DNA from: Petrosia ficiformis
Taxonomy: Eukaryota; Porifera; Demospongiae; Haplosclerida; Petrosiidae
Direction: 5' to 3'
Length of the DNA: 64,000 bases
Assembly: GCA_947044365.1 (NCBI GenBank)
Contig: OX345636.1
Coordinates: forward strand, 24,709,466-24,773,465
The translations under genes and the position numbers were made by a program. The notes below the pieces were generated by a model. That model ran no database searches, was not told the origin of the DNA, and was given only the letters and a program-made list of their open reading frames with translations. Below, piece by piece: positions 33,329 to 43,859 of the stretch; the first letter of the stretch is position 1, and every line of letters starts with the position of its first letter.

Positions 33329-33724
33329 ATTCTACTCGCCCATGTAATGGAAAACAATGAATATCATTGGAATGGCCTTATCTAGAATCTGACAAACTTC
33401 TCAATACCAGCAGTTGACAACTCAGAGATCAGAAAACAGCTTTAGAAGTTCTGGACCTGATTTTTGACTTGAGAAAGGTTCACTAAGACAATTCATCTCT
33501 CTCTATACCCAACTCCAACAAGCACAGCTGCACCAATAGCTCAGCAATGCTATAGTATTTACCTTAATTAAAAGGGGTTAGAAGGATTGCACAGACTAGT
33601 CTCTAGTTACTGATTTTTATTAATAACTAGAAGAATGTAGAAACATTGTGGGGGCGAGCCTTCACGAGTTTATACTCATGCGCATTGCTACATACATTGC
33701 ACAGGAAATCGAAGTGAAGAGATC

Positions 33725-33922
33725 ATGGCCAGTAGTAACTTGAAGAGGAAATTGGAATTTGACAATTTTGATGTATCTGAAATTGGAGAGGAAATACATT
33801 CTGGAGCTTCGGTTCACGGTAGAGTAATAGAGATGTCACCAATAAAAAATAGCCGGAAAAATAAACATGCAGAAGATGAACTCAGATTCGCCAAATCAGC
33901 ATGGTATTTTTCTATCTTCTGA
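33725..33922 (+). pseudogene. Truncated RPA/OB-fold-like N-terminus
   Basis: ATG at 33,725 opens MASSNLKRKLEFDNFDVSEI, then GASVHGRVIEMSPIKNSRKN. The 'VHG.(V/I)....SPIK.S(R/K)K' stretch resembles the start of small OB-fold proteins associated with invertebrate transposons. Helentrons often carry an RPA-like gene. The frame runs into antisense Rep sequence at about 33,905 and stops, so the protein is truncated. Assignment is tentative. Confidence 0.35.
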
Positions 33923-34670
33923 CTTTGTTTTATGCAATTGTCTTGTTTGTTGGTGTCCGTCTCTGTCGAGCTGCAGTCTACGTTGTCTTACTTCTGGTGT
34001 TTCTAAAGACATTCTTTCCTGCCGATTATGACTTAGCTGAGCTAGTCTGGCAGCTCTCTGGTCATCACAATTGTTTTGTTTGTTGGCGTCCATCTCTGTC
34101 GAGCTGCAGTCTATGTTGTCTTTCTTCTGGTTTTTCTAAAGACATTCTTTCCTGCCGATTATGACTTAGCTGAGCTAGTCTGGCAGCTCACTGGTCATCA
34201 CTTTCAGTAGACAGTCTTTGTCGCTGATTGTGACTTAGGTCAGCTAGTCTAGCAGCTCTCTGGTCGTCACTTTCAGTAGATAGTCTTTGTTGCTGATTAT
34301 GACTTAGCTGAGCTAGTCTGACTGCTCTCTGGTCATCAGTTTCAGTAGATAGTCTTTGTTGCTGATTATGACTTAGCTGAGCTAGTCTGACTGCTCTCTG
34401 GTTGTCAGTTTCAGTAGATAGTCTTTGTTGCTGATTATGACTTAGCTGAGCTAGTCTGACTGCTCTCTGGTCGTCAGTTTCAGAAGGTTTCCTTCGTTCA
34501 CGATAGGCCTTTTGACGGTCAAGCCTAGCACGACGTTTTTCAGGGGTTTCTGATTCTCTACGCTGTCTATCTCAGATCCTGCGTTTTTTCAGTCGCTCTT
34601 GGCGCTGTTCAGGAGTTTCTTCTTGTCGTGTTCTCTTCACTCTCATTTTAGTTGAAATCAAATCAGCCAT
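33905..34670 (-). pseudogene. Helitron Rep/helicase N-terminal Arg-rich repeat region (family B)
   Basis: Minus strand from ATG 34,670: MADLISTKMRVKRTRQEETP, an in-frame TGA after RLKKRRI, then repeated units (A/T)ETDDQRAVRLAQLSHNQQQ with RLS, about 23 aa each. The N-terminus of Helitron-type replication initiator/helicase proteins commonly has such 'QR..RL......R' arrays. The downstream part (33,915-34,190) is duplicated as two segments of about 133 bp with further frame changes. No DUF6570, Rep HUH or helicase motifs follow. Confidence 0.6.
34190..34480 (-). repeat. Tandem 69-bp coding repeats
   Basis: Four to five units of about 69 bp, each containing GATTATGACTTAGCTGAGCT or a close variant, encoding QRAVRLAQLSHNQQQRLSTE-type repeats on the minus strand. 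Confidence 0.85.
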
Positions 34671-34845
34671 TTTGAACACGTGTGTACAGATAATTTATTT
34701 TATTTTATTTTCATTGCATGTATTATAAGAGTTTTAACGGTAAGAAGTCGTATCTATATACATATATATATATATCGACAGAATCTCGTTTACACGACTA
34801 GTGTGGGCCTCGCTCAGGCTCGCCCCAATTATTCTGTATTGTAGG

Positions 34846-35590
34846 AGCAGCCCTATTAATGATAGGTGTGGTCTATTACAAAATGGTGTCGTATAAGTAA
34901 GCAGGTTCCTCTAGTGGCTGAAAGTATTAGTTATATAGGTCAAGAAACAGAAAGGTAAGACAATACTTCGATGGAATTTAACTATAAATAAATTTGTGTT
35001 TGTGCTAGAACTACCTTTATAGCTAAAGAAATGTAGAAAGGTGAAAAAGAATAATAATGTGATGAACATTCAGCCAGTTTTGCCACTCGCCGGTTCTCTA
35101 CTTTAAAGACGTTCTCTGGCCATCTGAAAGATATTGTTAGTCATAAAAACACTCAATATGAAAAATTATGTGTGTATTTACATTTTTTTGGTGCCAGAAG
35201 AGAAAGTACTACCGTACTCTCTGATATATAGTCTAATCACTTTTTCATGAACTTACTATAGTACAGTGTGTGATGGAAATCTGTCTATATTAGTACAAAC
35301 TAATATCGATACATAAGACACAGGATAGAATCGATCCCAGAACTTACAGTTCTATTCACTTATATTCAATCCTTATATAATGAATTATGTTGGTTCAGGA
35401 CCTGGAAACACACTAAATACATAAGTGAGTTCTGTTGGTTCAAAAGACCTCTTTTGATGTATAAAAGAAGTTTATGAAAATCTTTGCAATACACAATGTG
35501 TATAAACGTGAATTGAAACATGCTATGGGAAGAAACACATTCAGTTACTTCATACACAATTACCTACATTTATTTGCACCAGAAGCATCA
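34846..35590. other. No gene recognised
   Basis: AT-rich; small chance frames at 35,366-35,671. Confidence 0.4.
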
Positions 35591-35824
35591 TCAGGTCCTG
35601 TAAATTTGGCCACACAGTCTTCGTCTAGTTCCAGACAACATTACACATGTTTTGGTTGGATTAAGAGTTAACCGATTTGCATTCATCCAGGTGCATATAG
35701 CATCTAGATCTTTCTTAAGTGTTTCTGTGATTTTGTCAGTTGATGAAGATCTATGTTGGATAGAGTTGTCATTAGCAAATACCTGCATCCTTGAATGACT
35801 GACACAAGAAGTGAGGTCATTCAT
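35591..35824 (-). pseudogene. Non-LTR retrotransposon reverse transcriptase fragment
   Basis: The 77-codon minus-strand frame reads MNDLTSCVSHSRMQVFANDN, then SSTDKITETLKKDLDAICTW and MNANRLTLNPTKTCVM. This is the palm-to-thumb segment of non-LTR (LINE) reverse transcriptases. The catalytic FADD box appears as FAND, with the second Asp followed by Asn, so a key active-site position is changed. Only this short stretch is present; no endonuclease or 3' tail is visible. Clade (for example Jockey/CR1-like) not determined. Confidence 0.75.
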
Positions 35825-36168
35825 GTACGCTGTTAAAAAATGGTGTCATACAACTGTGCAATTTTGACATACTGAAAGGTGTCATCAGTGACACTGTTTT
35901 AAGGTGTAGACATTGACACCAATTTCAGGTTCACGAGTAACACCAGTTTGAAGTGTCAACTTCAAAATTTTTTTAAATGATTAAAGTACCAAAAGTAATA
36001 AACAGCAGAATAAATGTCAAGTTTACACAAAAAAAAAGAAAAAAGTAAATGTCAGATTTGATTACATTTTCATGAGGCTATCCACAATTTCTTGGATGCA
36101 GAGTGGCAATTTAGCCGAAGGCTCAAGTCCAAACATGAACTCTAACAATAGACATAAGGGTTTGCAGA
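35825..36168. other. Spacer with GGTGTCA-type short repeats
   Basis: About 35,830-35,960 contains several GTGTCA-like words (AATGGTGTCATAC, AAGGTGTCATCAGTGACAC) in both orientations; possibly an eroded MITE end. No gene. Confidence 0.35.
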
Positions 36169-36176
36169 TACTTGAT

Positions 36177-36522
36177 TAGGGATGTGCGATACAACTAAAT
36201 AATAGTATTGCGTATCGCTGCCAAAAATATCACGATATGATACAGTATCACGATATTTGAAATAATATTGAAACACTTATAAAAAGTAAATAAATGTCCT
36301 ATTTGGATGTATTTGTCAAGAAATGGTAAAAGAAATCAATGAAAGTTATGCTCACTAGCTTTTTATAATTACTTTTAGGTATCAAATTACACAAATTAGA
36401 AAAACCATGTTTACTAAACTGTCCATTCCAGTGTATCGATACACCCAAAAGCTAATATTGTATCACGATATTGAACGAAAATATCGATATTTCGATATAT
36501 CGATACGTATCGCACATCACTA
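36177..36522. mobile_element. hAT-type MITE with 8-bp target duplication
   Basis: A 346-bp element starts TAGGGATGTGCGATAC and ends GTATCGCACATCACTA (terminal inverted repeats, 15 of 16 matching). It is flanked by the perfect 8-bp duplication TACTTGAT at 36,169-36,176 and 36,523-36,530. Internal sequence is rich in ATATCGATA/CACGATAT words. No coding capacity. 8-bp duplications are typical of hAT transposons. Confidence 0.88.
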
Positions 36523-36530
36523 TACTTGAT

Positions 36531-37401
36531 ATAGAATGTGTAGAATGGTGCAAGAGAGCATTTCAAAGCAATGAAAAATGATGGCATAGAAAACACGTTA
36601 TCTTTTTCAACTATTAGGCTTGGATCAGTCATTTTGGATCGTCACCAAACCCAACTATCAGAGGATGTTTGAATTGTATATCAGTCAAAGTAGCATCTAT
36701 ATCTATATACTGACCCTATAGGGGAGAATTGGTTTATTTATTGCATTTACATATACTAATTTATACATACTTGAAAAAGAATATAGTTGGCGTTGCTTTC
36801 CTCTTTGAGTGCTCATTAATGTGGCTACTGAAACAGCAAATGTAACTTTATAGCTATAATTATTACAATAATTACACATGTCTATGTAACCCAAATAAGA
36901 AATTATTTACCCTGTCAATTGTTGCTAATTGGTCATATTGTACAAGAGTTAATTTAACATGGTAGCCAAAGATTGGTGTCCAAGTTTTGTATACAAAATG
37001 GCCGAATATATTTTATACTACTACATACCTTCTGTAGGGTTTCACAAAGACGTACACTGCTTAATAAGATTTTTAATCTCCTCGGGAGTCACTTGCAGCA
37101 TATGAAAAGAGGCATTTGCAGTTTTTCAATAATGTACAGTCACGAACACTGGTGATAGCATCTTGTTAATGCATTAACTGAAAATGATAATTATAATTAC
37201 CAACCGATTGCAGTATTTTCAAACAAGGAAAATCAGACAATATATCTTTTACAACTGGGGATTCATTTACATATCCAATGTCTTCGAATGGCTAAAAATT
37301 AGACCGTACAATTCTATAGAGGAAAAGTGTATTACCAAATGTTTCAGTCATTAAAGTAGTCATTCCAGAGAGAATCCATTTATTAGTCACGTAGTCCTGT
37401 T
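36531..37401. other. No gene recognised
   Basis: AT-rich with unsupported short frames; separates the MITE from the Helentron coding remnant. Confidence 0.4.
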
Positions 37402-38568
37402 TCATTTTACTTTTATGCTTTCCAATGCTCTTTCACCTAATGGAAGTACTATAAGCTTCATAAAGGCTTGTACTTTAGATATCGACCTCTGCTCCATTGT
37501 GTTTAACACAGATAATACAGGAGGGACTTCAACGACTTGTATGTTGTTAATACATGCATAAGGTGGTACTTTCCCTCTACCCAGTATGGACTGACAACGT
37601 GTACACAACAAAACACACTCACCTTCAGCGACATCAGGAAGTGGTATAGTTGTTGGATGTGAATATAATGGCGCTATCAAGTCCTCTACTGTTTCATAGG
37701 TCACATACGATCCTCCTTGGGGGTAGGTAAGGCGATGACACGAGAAGCAGGAATTACTGATGAAGTCGTCTTTGCTCTTCACCACTTACTGGTGGTGTAA
37801 AAACAGAAGTAGTACAGGCTCTTGTAGATTGATAATGTGTTCTAAGTGCCTGTAGATGAACTTCTCTAGCTTCAGAAGACTCACTACTTCTACGTATAGC
37901 AGCCTGTTGATGCATCACCTCAAGTCTTTGTGACCTGTCATCACAGGTCTCCTCACTGACACGTACATTAGCACATTGGATCAAGTCAGTAAGACGACTG
38001 GTCCTTTGTTCTTCAGCCTTCTCACTGACATGTACATTAGCACGTTGGATCAAGTCAGCAAGACGACTGGTCCTTTGTTCTTCAGTCTCCTCACTGACAC
38101 ATACATTAGCATGTTGTCTGAGGTTAGCAAGACGACTGGATCTTGTTTTTCAGTTTCTACACTGTTACATGTAGAAGCTCTTTATCTGATTCTTTCCAAA
38201 CATATTGCCTTTGTCTGAGGACTTTCAGACTGTAGACGTCTACGGTCAAGTATCCTTTGATTATTTAATTGGATACTACGCTGCTCTTCTGTTTCATTTA
38301 GTCTTTTCAGTCTTTCTCTATCTCTCCTCCTTCTCTTTATGCTTTCTTCGCCTCCATTGTTGTGGGAAGAGCTGGAAGAATTGTCTGGAGGTAGCTGAAC
38401 AGCTGTACAGGTCTCATATTCTGAAAGACGAAGTATCTTTGGACTACATGAACCACTTGCATGCTGCTGGACCAAACCACTAGTACTTTCTAGACTATTT
38501 AAATTTTCGCATACTCGTTTACATGGAGCACGCTTAGCTTTCTTATTCTCCATACTAACAGTAGACAT
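37402..38568 (-). pseudogene. Helitron Rep/helicase N-terminus with DUF6570 (frameshifted)
   Basis: Starts MSTVSMENKKAKRAPCKRVC. It continues to a basic segment RRRRDRERLKRLNETEEQRS and a stop at about 38,182. In another frame come repeats of about 23 aa, EETEEQRTSRLADLIQRANV and variants. After a frameshift near 37,790 comes FISNSCFSCHRLTYPQGG, then LLCTRCQSILGRGKVPPYAC, INNIQVVEVPPVL and FMKLIVLPLGERAL. The paired Cys motifs followed by GK.P...N matches DUF6570, found between the Arg-rich region and the Rep domain of Helitron proteins. Reading stops at 37,402. Two frameshifts and truncation: not functional. Confidence 0.65.
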
Positions 38569-38870
38569 ACCAGTAGTAGTAAGCTACCAGGTGTATGAAC
38601 AAAGGAAAACAGCTGAAAGACTGCTGGACGCACAAGTTTCCATTGCTACAGAATTTCGCTGACGATAGAGAGTTCCCAGAACGCCTTTTATTGGTTCCAC
38701 CCCCGGAATTACGTCACTTCCTTAACTACGTATACAACGCATACTCGCGTAGGTGACACAAGAAAAAATATATATATATATATATAATATATACATTAAA
38801 CCCCCGGGAAAGCAATCATATAGGGATGGCCCTATGGACCATTAAAAAATTTTCTTTGTATTCGAATAAT
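37402..38870 (-). mobile_element. Helentron-like family A, coding copy, truncated
   Basis: On the minus strand the family A end is recognisable from 38,866: ATGGTCCATAGGGCCAT hairpin, CCCTATATGATTGCTTTCCC, (TA)n, GTGTCACCTACGCGAGTATG and GTTGTATACGTAGTTAAGGA. About 150 bp further, the coding region starts (38,568). It therefore links the short non-coding copies at 16.9, 18.0, 23.7 and 58.1 kb to a Helitron-type protein. The element is cut off at about 37,400, before the Rep nuclease and helicase domains, and no 3' terminus is found there. Confidence 0.7.
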
Positions 38871-39376
38871 TAAGTTTTAAAAAAAATTCTATACATAAAC
38901 TTTAAATTCAATTTCTCAAAACTTTCAAAATGTCAGTTATCCCCTTTTTCTACTCAGCCCTTCAATTGCTCAAGTGACTCATTTTCATTAAGGGTGTGGG
39001 GTATCTCTTGGTTACACTTCACAACCCACCACTCACACACAAATTTAAAAACCCTGTTTAAATCAGAAACAACACTCCAAAATCCCAAATGGACCTCTCA
39101 TTATAAACACTTCAGGTACTGACATCACTGCATGAAGATTAACCTATTCTTTTGAATGTTGCTATTTTTGATATCTAATAACACATGATGAAAAGCAGCA
39201 CTAATGCTGAAACAAACAAACCTGGTATGGATGACATTATCGCTAGAATGAATAACAGAAATAATATTCAAGTGTGACATTTTATTGAGCTTTAAAACAT
39301 GATAAATAATTCTGATAAACAGAATGTTTCAACCCAAGGGTTTTCTTCAGCTGTAACACTGAAAATTATGTTTATG
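38871..39376. other. No gene recognised
   Basis: AT-rich spacer. Confidence 0.4.
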
Positions 39377-39694
39377 CTAAGGCTTTTTTTTCTTAAGGGT
39401 AGATCTTACTGTATATTTTGGGTACGTATTTGCTTCAAACACTTCCCGGAGTCTGGAGATTTCAGTTTCCTTGTGATCTTGATCACAGACTCCAAGCGCT
39501 CTGGTTTTTAGAGAGTTAATGGTGCTTGTCTTCACTCGTGGGCGGTGGTATGAAATGAAGGTATCTGTCTGTATGTGTAGGCTTTGCGGTATATGGAGGT
39601 TGATAGTGTCTGGTCTTTCTTCTCCACTAGGACATCTAGAAATGGTAATTTGTTGTGCTCTTCTATTGATTCTACATGTATAATAATAAATCAT
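39377..39694 (-). pseudogene. Penelope-like element reverse transcriptase fragment
   Basis: Minus strand, two frames. One reads KLPFLDVLVEKKDQTLSTSI, then YRK; the other continues SYHRPRVKTSTINSLKTRAL, then HKETEISRLREVFEANTYP and KYTVRSTL. 'LPFLDV', the HP.VK, the long helix and the final 'F..N.YP...V...L' are the C-terminal RT/linker segment of Penelope-like retroelements (and some related RTs) that precedes a GIY-YIG domain. A frameshift lies near 39,590. The endonuclease domain is not seen. Family assignment by recalled motif. Confidence 0.6.
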
Positions 39695-40184
39695 AATAAT
39701 TGCATGAGTGTAAGTGCAATGATTATATGTAATTAAAGAGAAGAGTCTAATACATGTACATCAACTGATGGGCACTTTCAGTTAGTTAACTATAACTAAA
39801 TCCCTTTTTAATACTATTTTACTATAACTAAACTAAAATCACGAGAAACCATTCACACTATAACTACAACACTAATGAGCATTTATGGGCTGTACTTCGT
39901 TAAATTCAGCATACATATTTATATTCTTTAACTTTCAATTACTCCTTGCAAACCTTAAAATATCTTAGAACATTTATTATAACACCACATGCAGTTTGGG
40001 CATTATAGCATTCAATAATTAATGTGCTCAGAGAGTTAAGTACAAATTTTCTTTGGGGGACAAACACCTGGTGGTCAAACATCATCTAACTCACTTTTAT
40101 GTCTTTTTAGATTGGTGAAGTAAGCACTGGCGGCTTATTATTGGGATGCCAAAGGCACGTGAAATTTTTAGGTATCACCCTTCA
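39695..40184. other. No gene recognised
   Basis: AT-rich spacer preceding the TTAA-flanked element. Confidence 0.4.
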
Positions 40185-40836
40185 TTAACCCTTTACCAAC
40201 CAAAGTTGCATATATGCAACTTTTAAACAATGCACGAATTAGCCAAGGTTGCAGATTTGCAACCTAAGCAGCGAAGTGCAAATTCATGCTAAACTCTTTA
40301 AAAATACAACAAACTAACAAGCATACAATAGGAAGACGAAATTTACTTGGTTTATAGTAGTGAAAAAGTGGAGTTACAGGCCAAACGAAAGTGATAAAGA
40401 CGCTAAATATGGGCGTCGCCGCTGACTACTATATTTATAAACACTCGTCTTGCTGCTTTCCTGCAGCTAACAAACAATGTTTTTGGTATCAATGGCTTTC
40501 TAAGAAAGTCTTCTGTCTAATTGAGTGAGTTAAATGTCACTGTTGTTTAAAATGCAGGCGCTATGCAGACAAGAAAAAGTGGGCGTTGCCCGTGGACTAC
40601 TGTACTTACAAGCGCTCGCCTTGGTCTCTTCCTGTGGATAGCGAAGTGTAAATTTTACATCAATTAGTTTCTTAAACACTCTTCTTCGCAGCAAAGTATG
40701 TTAGATTCTTCAGTCTTATAAAATATGATAGTTATAGGAATTAGATATTAAACGCTCCGCCCACGCATAATTTCGTTAATTAAATTTGGGTTAATAAAGA
40801 AAACGCCTATTTTAATTATAGTCGGGAAAGAGTTAA
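40185..40836. mobile_element. piggyBac-type non-autonomous element with TTAA duplications
   Basis: TTAA at 40,185-40,188 and 40,833-40,836 flank a 644-bp element starting CCCTTTACCAACC and ending GTCGGGAAAGAG (imperfect inverted repeats, 8 of 12). Near the left end are palindromes AAGTTGCATATATGCAACTT (40,203-40,222) and GGTTGCAGATTTGCAACC (40,247-40,264). Centres are 43 bp apart and the first centre is 23.5 bp from the terminus, the same geometry as in the 2.84-kb piggyBac. Two internal GC-richer segments of about 65 bp (about 40,410 and 40,580; GGGCGT.GCC...GACTACT) are an imperfect duplication. No coding capacity. Confidence 0.7.
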
Positions 40837-42177
40837 TTAGATATTTATTATATATAATTACCTGTCTATACACACATTTATTGTTCATTTATTCTTGTAA
40901 ACCAGTAAAATCAAATTTTGTCTTATAATTAGAAATATGGTATACAGAGGCAAACACAGATTGCCAGTAGGCAAACTCACTGATACCATCTGAACATGTA
41001 TGCTAAACAAATAATCTGAATTTTTGAAAGTATTCCTCTATGTCCAACATTCACTGTGGGTGAGTGAAGCATGACTTGATTAACACATAGGTACCAAAAT
41101 TGATATAAGGGTATATTTCAACCAATAATTATTATAGCGTTATATTTCCAACACTTACTTGAAGGAAGAGAGAGAGAGGTAAGTACAGCACACTGGGTAC
41201 TTATTTTGGTACACTTTAAATAGCTATAAATAATTATAATAATAACTACGTTATATTGCTATTTAGCAAATTTACACCAATTATCACTTACTTCAAGTAC
41301 AGCACAAAGGCAACCTTAATAAGCACACACCGTAAAAAGCTATGAACATAATAATAAGTACGTTACATTGCTATTTAGCCAATTTACACAAATCACTTAC
41401 TTCAAATGCACACTCCAGCAACTCCAAAAGTCAAACAGGCTATTCTGTAGCATGTGTATATACTTGTTGTCACATTGTGGACAAGGCAGTGAATGACAGC
41501 GCATGCGTAAATATAAAATGGCGTTAGTTTATCCACTAGAAGTGAGCGAATTGCATGCGCAGCGCTTAAACTGAAATGATGCATTTTTGATGCATTTTTA
41601 AACAAAGAGTTTTTGCATTCAAAGACTCGCTTAAGAATGTTGTACATGTCGGTTCTGAATAGTGACCTTCCTACCTTAATACTATAAAATTATTATGAAC
41701 ATCATCAAGGTCCTTAGTTCAACCATTGCAAATGGTCTAAGGTTTTCTATAAAAGAAGAAAGCTAATGACTTCTGAATAAAGGTATTATCTCTTGTACAG
41801 CAATTACATGTATTTCCATCTTTGTGAAACATTTGTATAGAAAGTGAACATAATTAATACAGCTGGCTATACAAAATAGTCAAACATTCATTTTGCACAA
41901 ATATTGTACCTGATTAATAGTGGCTGAATGATGAATTTCTAGAAACCTTGGATTGATAAATGGGAAAGTGAAGTGAAAAGAAAAATCAAAGTTAATGTTA
42001 AGCAGATAAACAGTTGAAGGAATTAGGATGACAGGTTAATAAAAAATTCATGGTATGGCATGCACAATTTAACCTTCCATTTTTTACAGTTCACTTTTTC
42101 ACAGATCTTGTTAAGTATCTGTTTACAATGTGGCAGAGTTAATGAGAATCCAAGTGTTTTGCAGTATTAAATAATAG
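40837..42177. other. No gene; small tandem repeat and dispersed repeat R4
   Basis: About 41,240-41,297 and 41,351-41,405 share ...ATTGCTATTTAGC.AATTTACAC...CACTTACTTCAA (tandem, offset about 108 bp). About 41,680-41,755 (TACTATAAAATTATTATGAA, CATCATCAAGGTCC) matches 4,050-4,130. Confidence 0.6.
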
Positions 42178-43500
42178 TCAAACCCTCGGAGTTGTTGATT
42201 CTATAAAGATAGAAACAGTAAAAGGTAATACGAAAGCTTTAAGTTCAACATCAGTGATTGATAGTAACTCAGAGCCACTCTCAAAGTGTAGACGTTGTAC
42301 CCCAAAACCAAGTCCACCACAAATTGATGCTGTGATACTAAAAGTAAACATAATACACATTATTGTATGTGTTCATTACTGTTACGCATTTGAAATACAC
42401 AGATAGCTTCACCTATACTCTTAACACAGCAATGAGTGATGATGGGTTTAGACTACCAACTGCTGAATCTAAATGTGCTCTTGAAACAGCAACACATCTT
42501 CTAAATTGGTGTTCCATCGAAGCAAATCATCCATGTATAGAAAATTATCACAATACTTCGATGATTTTTCTGTTGATTACGTCCAATCCTAAAATGAGCA
42601 AGTTTGAAATAGAAAAAATCTGGATACAGTTTCATAATTACATCACATCAAGTGAATTTTTGATTGAAATTTTGGAAAAGTTTGTATAGTAAAACTTGCG
42701 TTGATGCATCTGCTATCTTGTCATTCTGTATCATATACACAATGTTTAAACAATATTGGAAGACAGATTATCCTCTAAAAAAAAAATGAAGAAATAACGT
42801 TACAGACACTACATGATGATGAAGAGAGTGCCCTATGGTATGTAGGAAGTTATATTATTAGAGGTGTGACACATAGACTAGACCGTAGTAAATGTGTATT
42901 TAAGGAGGAAATGATATTCATCCTTATTGACCGGGGAGGATTATTACATTGTACAAACGACTTCTATGTTTTTCTCCACAAATTAGAAGTAGTGGCAAAA
43001 TCGATCTTTAAACAGGCAAAACATACAAAGGAATAGACATTCAAAATATAATACAAATAAAAAGCAAAACAGATATAATTCTAACCTGTTATATTGTATG
43101 CTCAACAACAGAACTTGTTAAGAGTGAAGTATATGAAAAAGTCCAGGATGATCTACTGACAGAAATTTTATGTTTATATATTACACTCCATGGATTCGCA
43201 TTTATTTTCAGATGGATGGAGAATTTTAAGCTCTTGAGATCAAAGATCTTACAAAGGTCGAAAGGTTTTCGTGCTAAATTGCAGCAATCAGATACCTGAG
43301 GGAATAGTTATATTTTATTAATTCCATATAATTTATAAGTTATTCCTTACATATTATTTTATATTTCACTCAAACTATTTTCCAATTCCCCACATGGATT
43401 ATGTACAAGTATTCTAATTCCTATTTTATACATATAATACGGCCATAACTCGCATTCATTGTTTCCAATCTCTTTCCTTTACTATGGAGACATGAAAATC
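42178..43500 (+). repeat. Dispersed repeat R1, copy b
   Basis: Inverted partner of 10,500-11,890. The plus strand carries the conserved peptides KMSKFEIEKIWIQFHNYITS (about 42,595-42,655) and LIDRGGLLHCTNDFYVFLHK, then LEVVAKSIFKQAK (about 42,925-43,025), broken by frameshifts and an A-run at about 42,780. The protein family is not recognised. Confidence 0.8.
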
Positions 43501-43859
43501 ATTCATACCTACCACCATGTCTATGTTCCTTGTAGATAGAGATGGGCAATTTTCTGATAATCATGACAATCGTGATTAAATGTTTCTCGTGATAATCATG
43601 TTGTTTAAAAATAGATATCATCAAATATTGAGCCATAAATTCAGTTTTTCAACACTACCTACATGTCAATTTGATTGTTGAATTAAATCTACATAGGTAG
43701 CCAATAATCACAATTATTTTGTGATATCTACACAGACAATAATCGGTGACTCATTTCTTCATCAGATCTCAAGATATAAAATATTTTCTGCCAATATTCA
43801 TTTTGGAAGTTAATGAGTAGTTGCACTATACAAATCTAATATTCATCACAATATAACTT

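Larger units (their letters stand above)
33645..34845. mobile_element. Deleted Helentron-like element, family B
   Basis: GTGGGGGCGAGCCTTCACGAG near the left end (about 33,648-33,668) and CTCGCTCAGGCTCGCCCC near the right end (about 34,810-34,827) are imperfect inverted repeats. Inside are two convergent coding remnants, an OB-fold/RPA-like first exon (plus) and the Arg-rich N-terminus of a Helitron-type Rep/helicase (minus). The Rep and helicase domains are missing, so this is an internally deleted derivative. Exact ends are uncertain. Confidence 0.5.

Noticed and set aside
34190..34480. CRISPR or satellite interpretation of the 69-bp repeats
   Set aside because: The repeats are in one reading frame of a Helitron-type Arg-rich N-terminus; a coding repeat explains them.
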